A DNA stretch of 64,000 bases, from the NCBI GenBank assembly GCA_023627715.1, contig JAMAHW010000015.1, positions 186,001 to 250,000 of the forward strand. The letters run 5' to 3'. A program made the translations under genes and the position numbers. The notes below the pieces were generated by a model. The model ran no database searches. It was not told the origin of the DNA and worked only from the letters and a program-made list of their open reading frames with translations. The DNA comes from Periconia sp. R9002 (lineage: Eukaryota; Ascomycota; Dothideomycetes; Pleosporales; Periconiaceae). This document shows, in pieces, positions 9,492-21,314 of the stretch (position 1 is its first letter; each line of letters starts with the position of its first letter).

Positions 9492-10454
9492 GAGTCAGGC
9501 ACACGCAGTGATGTGCATCCGCGGTTGCAGCCAGCCTCGGCCCTTGACTGGAAGTCAGAAAAAAATAGCATGATAAATTAGAAAAGAAAAAAAATGTATA
9601 ACTAACTCAACTCAACAATCTCCTCTTCCAGCCCATGCCTCATCTCCTCACCTGAATAACTTCTTCTCCTCCCTTTCCTCACTCTCCTTCCGTCCACACC
9701 CCATTACCTCCAGCTCCCCCCACAACACTCAACTCACCTACCTAGCTATTCCCCTTCTCCCCCAAGAAGAAACATAACATCTTCCCTCACCATGACATAT
9801 ACACATAAGAAAGCTCACGCTAGAACTTGACAGAAAAGAATAGCCTCTTACAGCGTATTATATAAAGCCATCTGCTTAAGGGTTAAATGAAAAGTGAAGT
9901 AATGACATTGCCTTCTCTCACACCCGCGCATCAGCCCTAGGCCGAACGAAAGGCAAGTAGTAAGTTAGGTATAGGAACCGAGTAACGTAATAAACTTTTT
10001 CACCGCTTAACGTAAATCTGCACACATCACAACGAAATTGTTCGTTTCTCCCTTTTTTTCTCAAAGAAGGAACAAAGCAAAGAAGAAGGGAGAGGAGAGG
10101 AGGTTAGTCAGTTAAAACACTTGATGAAAGTTAAGCGCGCCTTGCATGTCCAGGGCAAAAGACAAGACGTGGAAGGGCGAGACATATACAGGATTGGGAA
10201 TCGTGATTAATACTGGGTCAACGGGGAAAAGTAAGAAAAGCAGCTAGACATGACACCAACAAAGAACGGAGAGAAGGATAAAGGAGAAAAGAGAGGTAGA
10301 GGTAGAGGTAAGTGTCCATTGATATACGATCTACGTACGTAATATGGGGTCAACGAATACCAAACAGAAAGGAAAACATGTTCACATCAACTCCCCCCAA
10401 TGCACCAACAAACAGCCCTCCCACTCTCCCAGCCACCAAAACCAAGAAAAATCC
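9492..10454. other. Intergenic region between the RING array and DOP1
   Basis: About 960 bases of facing 3' ends. It holds a strongly CT-rich strand segment (about 9610-9760), purine-rich tracts after 10060, and a three-unit GGTAGA-type repeat near 10296-10312. No gene is supported. Confidence 0.5.
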
Positions 10455-13400
10455 CTAACTACCCGCCCAAACATCCGCAACAACCCCTTCCCAAACCGCC
10501 TCAAAATCCGGTACCACAGCGCCGCCATACATGGCTTCAAACGCGCCCATCGCAAGACCGCCCAGGAACGGCTTCACGAGCCGTTCGACCAATTCGCGCC
10601 GCGCCATCTCCAAGACCTCAGCCTGTTCCTCTGCTTCGATGGCACGGATCATGGTGTCGAGGAAGGGTCTGCGTTTGAGGAGTTCGGTGCTTGTTGCCTC
10701 GGGGGTGGTAGTGGTGCTGGACAGGTTGGAAGAGGTGGAGGGGTGTTGGATAACGGGTAGGCTTCTGCCTCTTGTGTGGAAGGAAGTTGGGGTGTCGGTG
10801 ACGACGTTTGTTTCTGCGATTTCTGCGCACAGGTTTGTAGGATGCGTGGTATCGGCCGGCGAGCCGTATACGGCGTCGATGGTGTCGGAGAGATAGAGCC
10901 ATTGGAAGAGCTGGAAGTCGTCGGGTGCGAGGACGACGAGCGCGTCGAGGAGCTTGCAGGCTTGGAGGATTCCTGCGTTGCTGTAGTGTTCTTTGTTGGA
11001 CGCGTCGGGGAGGAGGCTAGTGAGCGCCGATGTAAGTTCCGCGTTTAATGTCGGCCAGAGGGGTGCAAGGTTGATAGGGGAGGTTTTGAGGATGAGGGCG
11101 CGGAGGAGGGCCAGAACCTCGGGGCGGGTGGCGGAGGAAGGGGAAGATGCTGGGGTCGCAGTGAGGAGTTCGACGATTTTCTCGAGGATGGAAGGGAGGG
11201 AAGCCGTGAAGGCGTCTTCGGGGCCGGCGAGGATGATGAGCGCGATGCGGCGGAGAGTGAGTTGCGTTTTGCGGTCGGCTTCTTGCCGCGCAGACGTCGC
11301 ACCTACGCCGAACATGAGGCCTGCAGTTGTTGGGGCGGAGATGCGGGAGAGCAGTTCAGGCAGGCGGTCTTTGTCGGAATGCGTCCATTGCGCGAGGATA
11401 GGGAGCCAGGAGCGCTTGAGGAGGGGTAGCGGGGTATTGAAGAATCGCGGGTCGTTGAAGGCGTCGGAGAGGTCCTTTTTCCAGATTTTGTTACCTTGGG
11501 CGACTCTTACTAGGGCCTGGAGCAGATCGAGGATTCCCTCTGACACGTTGTCGGGGAAAGACTTTGCCCGGAACGTAGGCCCGACCACAGATGTCGCAAT
11601 GCTTGAGACGACATTGGTGACACGGTCATTTTCAACTAAGATAATGGAGAGATTGGGTACGATAGAATTCAAAACGGACACAACATCGGTGGCTCGTTTC
11701 TGACCAATACTTCCATTTGTAGCCTGGCCTGTCTTTTCTGCGGACGTGACTTGGCTCGGGTCCTGGAGATAGCCCATGGAGCGTGTAGTGAAGACTGCAG
11801 TGAGAATTCGCTGGAAAATGTCCTACAAACATTAGTTTCTGGCTCAAGAGAGTCACGCTGGAGGAGGCCTACCGCAAGTTCTTTCCGCATCCTTCGCTGT
11901 TCGCCAAAATTCGTATTGTCGACCTTTTGCCCAATGACAGCTGTGAACTCCAGCAACGATGGCAGAATCTGTCGATGAGGCATCGGGTTGGCAAGAACAT
12001 CCCGCAGGAACAAGCTACAATCTTGCCATATCTCATCCATAGCATCGTCCTCCAAGGAATTGGTATAGTCCACGAGGAAAGAGACCAGATCCATCTCGGA
12101 CAGGTTCGAAGTGAGTGTCGACATTCGGTTCTGGTCCATTGCATTTGGATTAGTACGGCTATACACTGCGTTAAATATGGCTGGAATGGTATGCCGTGGT
12201 TTCGACCCGTTCAAAACATTGAGCAACCCTATGACAGCCGTTGCTTCCATGTCATCTTTTGAAGCCTGCGCCCACAGCACGACCAGAGTTTCCAAACATT
12301 CCAACGCTTCGGCGGCAAAAAGATGTTCTAGAATCCGTCTCGCTCGATTGCGCATACGCAAAGACGTGTAACCAAAAGACGAGGCTGATGCCGGGTCTTG
12401 CGGGCCTTCCTTGGTCCCATATCCTGCCCACGACCAGATTGCGAAGCATATTCGGACTGTATCCTGGAAGCACAACAACACAGTAAGTCTGCTGTTTGCT
12501 GTCGGGTTTCTGGTTTGGTGTGTATCGGACGTAAAGACGCCGGACACCATGTTGCCAAAGAAACCCTGGGGTACTTCTGGGGTTTTGTTGGCTGTGATCT
12601 TCGTTTCTTGCACCGTAAGACGATCATGCGCTCTAGCGAGAATCTGTTCGAGGCCATTCACAAGCGAAATCAAGGTGGTCTCCGGGGAGATGTTTGTAAC
12701 CGTGGGTGATTGAAAAAGAGTTCTGAGCTGATTAAATGTCTGGTTTATCTGCTGGCAAAAACACTCCACCAATGGAAGCAGATTTTGAAAAATGGCGTCG
12801 GCAAAGAGGGGAAGCACTTCGATCAGGAAGTGCACCCAGTCATCCAAGATTAGGCGGCTGGAGGGCGATGAGAACCCATACTTCAACATATCAACAAGTT
12901 GAGGAGGTGGAGGTATCGGCGCTGGCTCGACGTCCACCGAGTCTCTATTTGTACTTATGGATAGTCTAGTTTTGTGTCCTAAGTTGAGACCTAGACCTTT
13001 GCTTTCGACGGGAGGCTCTTCAGGTCGAATGATGCGAACCTTTAGCGCAAGGATCGTGGCGTTCAAGAGGAGGCTTTGTAGCGCCGGAGATGCGGTTCTG
13101 AGGCGGGCCATTAGTGGCACCTCGATTTCCAGATCTCGGAGCTTGGACACCATGGCGCTAGAATAGATTTGATTTATGATGCTAGCAGAAATGCGATACA
13201 AGTCGTGCAAGTGGGGTTTCGAGGTGGAATGGGATTCACAAAGCTGCAGTGAAAGAGTCTTCATGCTGGTTTTGACAAGCCACTCCTGCAGAGAGCTTTT
13301 TGGCTCAGACTGCGAAGCGCCTGGAGCCTCTTGTTCAGCCAAAGTGGTCCATGTGTAGTGTGACGGTTGTTTTAGAACGTTGTGTATGTGCTTCATATAG

Positions 13401-16294
13401 TACAAACACTCCTTTGTATCATCGATGTATGGCCGCATGCTTGGACTTGTGCGGTCAGTTGCAGGCATCAAACTGTCGTTGGATGAGAGGCACTGAAGAG
13501 ATTGTAAGCGACTTCCTAACACTTCCAAGACTTTGTTCAAACTTGGTAGATTCTGTAGCCAAGTCTTCACAAAGCCCGCCATTTCTGATTCTTCATCCTC
13601 CAGAGAGTCGAGAAGGAGTAGTAATGGCCTCGTGAGAATGGATTGAAAATTGACCGCTTCAGGAGGCGGAAGCGGTGTGTTCATCCCACTGTGTCGGCGT
13701 GAAAAACTGCCGCGATTCTCCGATTGCAGACTCAACTCGTACATGGTATGAGTCCAGAGCACGGCAAAACGATGGCCGGCATCAGAGGGACCGTGCTCTG
13801 AAAACTGTGCTGCAATCGATGTTCCGGCGATGATCGAGGCAATGGCAGCCTCCACCATACGGCTAGAGGGCGATATGGTGTGAAGTTGAATGATACAGCG
13901 GACAGCCTCCACATGGTACTTGGGCATTGATGGGGAAAGGTATCGCCACAGATGTGTGACAAGAGGATGGATGAGCTCTGCGATATACGACTCGCTGATA
14001 TAAGGCTTAAAAGGGTTCGCTTTTTGCAACGCTGTAATAACAGTCGTAAGGGCACTGAGGTGTGAGAACGGGGGTGACTGTTCGGCTGGATCTTCTTTCG
14101 AGGAAAGATGCCCTTGAAACACTGCAAAAGGTTCCAGATCATCTAGAGCCGTCAGGTGTACCACTTTGAATATGATATTAGACAGAATCCTCGACGGTAT
14201 TTCTGCAGTATGGCCAAAATCAGGTGCGATGGACTTGATGAGCATGTGTCCTGATTCGCGAAGAAGCAGTTGACCTAGAAGTGGTGTAGAGAATGGGGGA
14301 TCCGTAGAATCTAAGCTGCCCTGTGCCTCCTCGTAAAATTCTTGAACTTTTTGGAGAACCGTCTCCCGATCAATGCTGTCCGTGTCTAACTCTTCTCCCT
14401 CTATATCGGCGGCTGACTTGATTGCTCGATCTGGAATGAGTTGCACCAGCGAGTCGGTAATTTCAAAAGCGAGTTCTGTTACGTCGTTGCTTATTGTGCT
14501 CTTGCTTGCAAAGCTTGAATTGAGAGCCGCTAGGGTTGACGCGACTGCCAAGGGCATGTGGTAAACTACCATTTCCTCTTCCTTCAGATTGAATCGCGAG
14601 AGAACAAATTTAGCCAACTTCATATTCTCGAGCGCTTGTTGATAGCTCGCCTTGGGATCCAGAGAAGACGTGACCAATTCTACAAGCTTAGCCCAGATTA
14701 AGCCGCTATCCACGCCGTCAAAGAAAGTGCTTGCACTACGCATGACCTCGTCAACTTCATCTCGCGTTGCGGTCTTGCTGTACGAATAGATACTCTGTAA
14801 AGCTGGTAGAAAGACTTCCGGTACGATCAGGCCACCAACCTCCCAGCGATCCATGAGGGAAAGGCAGACACGGAACGGGCGCGCTCGCTCAGTGGGAACC
14901 TTACTCGGCCGATTTATCATTTTCAGAACGCTTCTGGTCAATGCTTGAAGGCCATGTCGCGAGAAGTAGGCGGCATGGTATGAAGATGGATCTATGGCCT
15001 TGTCCTGTGTTGGCGAAGTCACTGATTGATTTCCCTCGGTAGCGGAAGATGGTTCCGGTCCCAAAAACCAAGCCCAGAGTCTACGATTCAGACTCATATC
15101 CCTTCTCGATACCACACCGGCGGCGGCGGCGGCCAGTCGCTCTAGGTCATCTTTGCTGATTTGCTGCTGCAAGACGGAGGAATCCAGCGGGAGGTGTGTC
15201 ACGAGCAGATCAAGAAAGCCTCGCTGGACCAGCAATTGACCGTCGGACAATCCCGACTCGAAGCATCGAATGAGCAGCCCTGGCTCTGGCGAAATGGCTG
15301 CCACAGCCTCGGGAGACAAGAGCTCAGAGGAAACGGATGGTTCCGATGCTGTCGAAGGTCTTCTCTGGTGTGTGCCAAATTTGGGCAGGCGTCGAACCAG
15401 ATAAGCCAGAGCACCCTGCCTCCTGAATGGGTTGGTAATGACAGCGAGGAAGAAACACTGCCAAAAATGGGACGAACTGCCCTCGCTTCTGGCATCTGAA
15501 ATCTCATCGGGCTGGCTTTTGACGGCCACCCGAAGTTTGTCTAGCGCTGATACGATGCGCTCGAAGTCTTCGCTAGTCTCGTCCTCCAGCCCTGGAAGAA
15601 GAGACAATATAACGGCTTTCAACGGCGGTCGCAGAGCGTGCGGGGGTAGTTTAAGGATGTGGGACTCGAAAACCCCGAGGAACAACGGGCGAACGGAGAG
15701 GGAAGCGAAGGAGAGCACAGTGGCTAAGCCGGGGAAATACAAATTCAGGTCACGAGACAAGGCATCGTTCTGGGTGCAAGATCAGTCAGTGGGTGTGTAG
15801 ATGATTGGGCGGGCAAGCAATGGGTAATGAAGAGGCATACTCCAATGGTGGCAAAGACGAAGTCGTACACTTCGAGGGCTTTTTGGTGAACGCCCGAAGG
15901 CAAGGCTGGATTCAAGCACTGCGCTAATCGCAGAGCCACTGTATCGCTATGTGGAATCACGGGCGTGTTTGGGGGATGGGATTGAAGGGCCTGGACAGCG
16001 GTATAAGCATGCAGTCGGTCTTATGGTGGCGATTCCTGGAGATGTATTGACCTTCAACAAACGGGCCAGGAAAGAGATGTAGTCGGCCCACTCCTGCTGG
16101 GACGTATCCCACAGAGCAAGGGCGCGTTCGACTGTGGCAGCATAACGGCGGAAGGTCTTGTCCTTCTTCTGAAGGCTGTCTTCGGCGGTGTTGCGCGACA
16201 CTCGGGGTGAAGGAGAAGAGCGGCCGGAGACGGAGAGGGTAGGCGAGAAAATCTGCAGGTTGGCAGAAGGGGCAGAGGGGGGATCATGCGACAT
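10455..16294 (-). CDS. DOP1: DOP1/Dopey family protein (complement join 10455..11822, 11873..15769, 15841..15990, 16052..16294)
   Basis: Predicted about 1885 residues, typical for fungal DOP1 (Aspergillus DopA). Known role: a large leucine-rich peripheral protein that works with Mon2 and the flippase Neo1 in endosome-Golgi traffic and cell polarity. The conserved N-terminus is clear ([30 protein letters not shown]; then [18 protein letters not shown] and [15 protein letters not shown]). Three introns of 61, 71 and 50 nt carry GT-AG ends, and splicing keeps the family sequence continuous across each. The start at 16294 (MSHDPPSAP) is the first in-frame ATG before the conserved block. Exon 3 spans 1299 codons. 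A run of Ala codons near 15117-15132 is from a GCC-type repeat. Confidence 0.93.
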
Positions 16295-16780
16295 GGCAGG
16301 GCATGCTTGGTGTTGCGATTTCAAAGTATGTTGTTGCTACGTTGCTTGTTGTCGCGTAGTGAAGTTGCTGCGAGGGATGAAGCTTTACATGCTCTCGAGG
16401 ATTGATCCTTCGGTTAATCAATCATTCTCATCGTTCCTTCGCGACAATGGAAAGCTGAATCAAAAGCTGCTTATTGCTGGTCATGTACTGTACATTGTCG
16501 AGTGTTGCATATTGTATTCTCTTTCCGCTGGCCGTTCCGAATCAGCGCGGGGCTCGGCGGCACATTTTTCCGGTGGGCTTTCACATGATCGTCATGTCAT
16601 ACATCCATCCCAACATTCAACTCTTCCAACCCAAAGCCTTGATCTGGCATGATACCAACTTTTCTGCACATCATTCAGTCATCTCCTACGTATGCATTCC
16701 ACAGATCGAATACACCATATATGTAAAGGCGCCGGCGTTGTCTCCATCACCATCACCATGCCAAAGCTGCCAATTTGAAC
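16295..16780. other. Shared upstream region of DOP1 and the PPxY membrane protein
   Basis: The 486 bases between two divergent start codons serve both genes. An ATATAT run at 16717-16722 lies 59-64 bases before the ATG at 16781 and may be its TATA element. I see no other strong site. Confidence 0.45.
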
Positions 16781-17245
16781 ATGCCACCCCATGCTCCACC
16801 ACAACCGCCAGCAGTACGCATACATATACCCACTTCGAACACGCTCAGATCCACGTCATTGATGCGAAATCCGCGGCAGCCTTCACAGAACCCCCCGGCT
16901 TACAGCCCGCCTTCTTCATGGCCCAACCAACCACCTCCAACTTATGAACTTCCCCCACCTCCCACCGAGCCTCCTCCTTCCTACCACGATGCAACCCACT
17001 CAGAGACATCGCCGCTCCTCGTGGGCCCACCTCCAGGCTATGGGACTTACTTTCCCTACCGCGAACACGATACACACTCGACGTCGGCCACCACGGTCAG
17101 CGAAATAGAAGTCGAGGGAACCACCGCCGCAGAATACGTCGGCCAGGCTGTCGTCATATTTTTGTTCTGTGGCGTCATGTACGGATTTTGGGTGCTTGCC
17201 AGTCATCCCCCCGATTACTTTGATCCATTTCCCCCTTGGCATTGA
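16781..17245 (+). CDS. Single-pass membrane protein with four PPxY motifs, possible Rsp5/Nedd4 adaptor
   Basis: Single exon, 154 residues from the ATG at 16781. The N-terminal two thirds are Pro/Ser-rich and contain four PPxY motifs: PPAY (38-41), PPTY (52-55), PPSY (65-68) and PPGY (84-87). One hydrophobic segment follows at about 121-140 (QAVVIFLFCGVMYGFWVLA), then a short Pro/aromatic tail. There is no signal peptide, so the PPxY region is probably cytosolic. PPxY motifs bind WW domains; short membrane proteins of this kind (Bsd2, Tre1, Ssh4 in yeast) recruit the HECT ligase Rsp5 to membrane cargo. The family assignment is by architecture only; I do not recognise an orthologue. The gene is divergent from DOP1. 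Confidence 0.78.
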   Translation: MPPHAPPQPPAVRIHIPTSNTLRSTSLMRNPRQPSQNPPAYSPPSSWPNQPPPTYELPPPPTEPPPSYHDATHSETSPLLVGPPPGYGTYFPYREHDTHSTSATTVSEIEVEGTTAAEYVGQAVVIFLFCGVMYGFWVLASHPPDYFDPFPPWH

Positions 17246-18337
17246 AGGCAATTAGCGATTGGCGTTACCTTTCTTACGCGATTCTATGGGCGTGGATAGG
17301 CGAGAATGCGGCCTTCGTGGTCATTTTACTCGTATGCACTCCAAACATTTCAAAGGGCGAAAAAAAAGAAATCACACAAACTATACACGGCCTGAGGGAA
17401 GAGCACACAGGGGGAATTTACTCGGCAGCGGATAAAACCCCACTCAATGGGTCACGAAATTCTCCAAGAACCCGGGATTTCCAACCACTATAACGACTAT
17501 GATGATGAAAGAGCAGCACATTGCGCGCACATTTTCCATATACCCCATCTTATATTCTCAATGCAATCAATATTCTCTCTCTCCTTCATCTAAAACTTCC
17601 ATTACAAACCTTCCTGTCTTCTCACAGTCTAACGCTCTGAAAGTACATGCCGATGGAGTTCCACACCATGCCCCAATACATCCCACCCGTCACATCGCTC
17701 ACCAATTATGCCACGTGCGCCAAAAATACCCACCCATCCATCCAACTTACCCAACCCAATTCAATTGAGGCAGTGCAGTGCAACCTAAAACCTAAAACAA
17801 TAGTTAGTCCTATGGTCGTCATTTCAAGTGAATATATCTGTCTATATATATCTACCCAGGCAATACCCCGTTTCGCCCCTCAGCCTCAGCACCAGCCCTA
17901 CGTGCTATGCCGTGTAGCAGTGCGCTGAGTTTTGCTGCGCCTAGCTTACTGTACTATAGTAGGCGCTGTACATGTAGATAAATGTAGCTGCGGGTGAGAG
18001 ATTAGGCTACACACATAACTTGTAGTATATGCGCACATGTATGGGTGTAGACATCACGCTGTAGGGGGGAAATGTGTGTGTTTGACGCTGACGCGGGGAA
18101 AAGAATGGAAAGGAAAGGGAGGTGGGTAGATACATAGGTACGTATTTACGTGGAAGTGCGATAATTGTTTTTTGTTTATGTTATTAGGAAAGGTAGATTG
18201 AGCCGAGTCCTTCAGCGAAGAAGATTCTGGTCGTGGGAAGTAGTGCGAAGTGACAATTCTAGATGATCTTGTGGAAGCATGAGTCTTAATAATTAAACTA
18301 AAAGTATGCGTAATTTAACATTGAGTATTATATACGT
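17246..18337. other. Intergenic region between converging genes
   Basis: About 1.09 kb between two 3' ends. Possible transcript ends lie here. An inverted repeat with 7-bp arms (GCGCCTA at 17937-17943, TAGGCGC at 17960-17966) could form a short hairpin. Open frames at 17236-17493 and 17499-17768 show no family pattern. Confidence 0.45.
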
Positions 18338-20238
18338 CTACTCGAACGGAGGCGCCAAGCTAACGAGGTTACTCTCTGCATGTAGCTCATCGCGATAGTG
18401 AGGAAAAACCTGGTCAATCACATCTGCAAGCCACCGAATCGTATATTTCTCGATCAAGTGCGCTTTCGTGTATTCCCAGTACTCGGGGTACCAACCCGCA
18501 CACTCCCAATCCACTATCCCTGATATCTTCCCGTATCCGTCAACCAGAATGTTTCGCATATTGAGGTTTGCATGCGTGAAGACAATATCATGTTCCACGC
18601 TATGCGATTTCGATACCACTTCCCACCAGAGCTCCCTGTGAGGGAGTTTATCAGTCAAATGATTGTTGAATTGCTTTTCATCTTGAAACCTGAGCTCTTC
18701 GTGTTGGGAACCGCGAATACGTCGATCCACGATGCCTCCGCCTATTGCGTTGCATATTGAAAATCCCGAATCAGTCTCATTGGGAATTTTTCGTATTTCG
18801 GCTACATATTCCTTGAGATCCTGCGCGACTGCATGTAGTTGTTCGTCGGTCATGGTCCCAATCATTCGTCCGATTGGTTTCCCTGGAAGGCCGGTCATGA
18901 GGAGGAAGGAAGAGTCATGGTATTGAAGAGCATCTATTGCTCGTGGCGCAGGAACGCGAGTGAGCTTCTCAACAAGACGAAGTGATTGAAACTCCGCTTG
19001 ATGCTTAGATGCCCAATCACTGCTTGCTACCCGCAAATAGAGGTTAAAGGGGAGTCGATGAGTTCGGTTAGAGCCAGTATATCCGTAAAGTCGACTTCCA
19101 ATCCGAGCCAGTTGCCTGTAAACGAACGCCCGAAATGATGCTGGTGTCTGAACCCACAGATGTCGAAACATATGAGGCAGATATTGGAGATACCGCCGAC
19201 CCAAAGAGCTTTTATTTACTGGTGTTTCCTTCGTAGAAGTCGCATCTTTTTGAAGTGGCAACTTGCATGGCCGATTGCTGATCTGCTTCATATACTCCGA
19301 CGCTTGCAACCAGGCCAGAGAATCTGCAAATCGGCTATGGACTTCTAGGAGCTGTGTATTTGGAAGCGACGCAAAACCAATTGCTTTGTTTTCCAATGTT
19401 ATGAAGGGGCGCCTCTCGACACGGGTGTATGGAATGTACTCCCTCGCTGACACTATGTACGTAGCCTAACTGATCAGAATAGGATTGGAGTCAACAAACG
19501 GATTCTTACCGAATTATCCGTACCAGGCATAGACAGGCTGCGTTTGAGAGAAATCGTTCCGTTCCTGAAATGTTCAAATATGTGCGGTGATAGTAGTATT
19601 AATTGCTCGGAGCAATCTCGCTTGGAAGAGTGGGAGTCTTGACTCAGGAGTGAACGCAGGTTTTGTAGTTGTGGTTCGCCAATGTATGCCGCTAGCATTT
19701 TATAAAGCCTTGCCTAGCAGCAAGTTAGACTATGTGAATATGAAGTAAAGACGAACTTACGTGTTCAGCCATGTCGCCATCGTCAAGCAACCAAGGCGGC
19801 AAAATATAGGCAAACACGAGGCTCCTGTCATATATCTTTCCAGGCTGAACTTTCGAGATACAGCATCTGCCTTCATCTCTGCACAATATATTTGTCTTCA
19901 GCGATTGCCCTATATTGAAGCACGCAACAGGGCGTACTACGGACAAGTTAGAAGTCTTCGAACTGTTCCATTCGTGGCCTACCTTTCGTGAGGAGACTAA
20001 TCCAATCAGCCAAGAATCCTAGAATAGCGACCTCATCCTGTCCGGACACCTCGTTGAGAAAGAACCGTGATGCTAGTTCTCGGTCGACTGCCTGCAGTAT
20101 AAAGGCACTAAGAAGCGTTCTCTGGGGATGTGCAAGCGACTCAGTGATTAGAGAAATCGCCCTATACTCAGCAGAAGCTCTGTCTTGGGAGAAAAGCTGC
20201 CAAGCAGATCCTGTTGAGATATGATGAGGGAAACCCAT
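18338..20238 (-). CDS. HNH-nuclease-like / APH-kinase-like fusion protein, catalytically degenerate (complement join 18338..19465, 19510..19713, 19761..19936, 19983..20238)
   Basis: Predicted 587 residues, from the ATG at 20238. Three short introns (46, 47 and 44 nt), all GT-AG, restore one frame. The N-half matches the fungal HNH family: CRDEGRCCIS (104-113), FAYILPPW (127-134), an ARLYKML segment and LLSPHIFEHFRNGTISL, then LPNTQLLEVHSRFADSL. The usual AHIIP histidine is Tyr at 129. The C-half matches fungal APH (aminoglycoside phosphotransferase-like) kinases: VPAPRAIDAL, FLLMTGLPGKPIG, FTHANLNMRNILVD and GIVDWECAGWYPEYWEY. The catalytic-loop Asp is Asn at 512 (H-A-N), while the metal-site Asp at about 531 remains. 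Both halves may therefore be binding or regulatory modules. Function is unknown. It is divergent from a frameshifted small gene. Confidence 0.8.
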
Positions 20239-20813
20239 ATAGTATATCGGAACTGCAGATTTGAGAAAGTGAGCAAAAAAGACTTCGACGTGTTTACTTC
20301 GAAGCTTTGCGAATGTTAGGGTGTGAACACGTCATGAAGGGGCCACGTATAAACCAACCGCGATAACGCAAAACTGTAATTGGTTTGACCTTCAAAACCT
20401 GAACAATGGAGCTCTGGGAAAGAGGTTCACAATAACTTACGAGTTGGCTAGGGCGCTTGCGGCGCAGCCTTTAGGCAGCAGAAAGAAAGATTATAGAAGA
20501 TACAAACCACTGTAGAATGGCACGGGAATGCAGAAGAAGAACTTGTCGGGCAAAATTAGATAGCTACAAATTTCCAGATTGTTTTACACGCTGGGTGGGA
20601 GGTGAAAGCGATTGTAGACACGCAGGCAGGAGATCGAAGGTCGCACCGGAAGCGAGACGTAGAACATTGGCGCGCGCCAATACAAGGCGCGTGACTTGGA
20701 GACATGTTACGGCACAGTTGAGATGCGCAAACCGAACTCTACAGAATATTCGTTTCCATCGTTCAACATTTCGTCTCAGCTAGTACGAGAATTTCAACTT
20801 CTGCCTTCCAACC
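20239..20813. other. Divergent upstream region
   Basis: The 575 bases lie between the HNH-APH gene and the broken gene at 20814. An Arg-rich open frame at 20517-20783 has no known pattern and sits just before the ATG of the next gene. It may be leader sequence. No clear TATA box was seen for either side. Confidence 0.4.
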
Positions 20814-21314
20814 ATGTCGTCTGTTATCGAGTCGCTGGAGAACTACTCCATTTACGTTTTTCTAAGCCTCCGAGGCGCTGAACCGGGGTTCCATCGGAGT
20901 ATATTTGTACCCACGAACATACCTCAAGGCATGCAATGGCATGCTATCAACCGAAGTGGTGGCTGGAGTTTGGAAGTAGAAACAACTTCGGGCATTCCAT
21001 ACTCTCTGGCTCTCTGTCTTTGCTTCAAAGTTGGTACAGCTACAACTGAAAGCTGGAATACACTCGATAACACTTTGAGAGGAGTGCCTGGAAATGGACA
21101 GCCATCGCCAAACTCGCATGAGTTTTTACATGCAGAGTTTGGGTCAAGGATGCTCTGCTTGCTCTCTCAACGCTGGAATCTTCGTCTTACCAATAAAATC
21201 TCATTTATTGAAGAGGATACAAGCGAGAAAGCGGAGTCGAATCGTAATGCCATTGAAAGACGTACTGGGAGTGCCATGGTTTTGAACGAAACGGGGTATT
21301 CAACAACGTCGTGA
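20814..21314 (+). pseudogene. Small fungal conserved protein gene broken by frameshifts
   Basis: The first frame opens with MSSVIESLENYSIYVFLSL and reads well through HRSIFVPTNIPQGMQWHAIN and VPGNGQPSPNSHEF. This resembles a family of small (about 150-180 residue) fungal proteins of unknown function that I recall without a name. The next family-like block (FTCRVWVKDALLAL) is in a second frame from about 21126. The block after it (NAGIFVLPIK) is in a third frame from about 21169. The final block (IEEDTSEKAESNRNAIE; GSAMVLNETGYS) is back in the first frame from about 21207. A T5 run at 21123-21127 is where the first shift would lie. The pieces are collinear, so I read this as a pseudogene with several small indels. 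A literal 166-residue ORF exists and could be mis-annotated as intact. Confidence 0.6.

Noticed and set aside
10993..11703. 236-codon plus-strand ORF opposite DOP1
   Set aside because: Antisense of DOP1 exon 4; the DOP1 frame is the conserved one.
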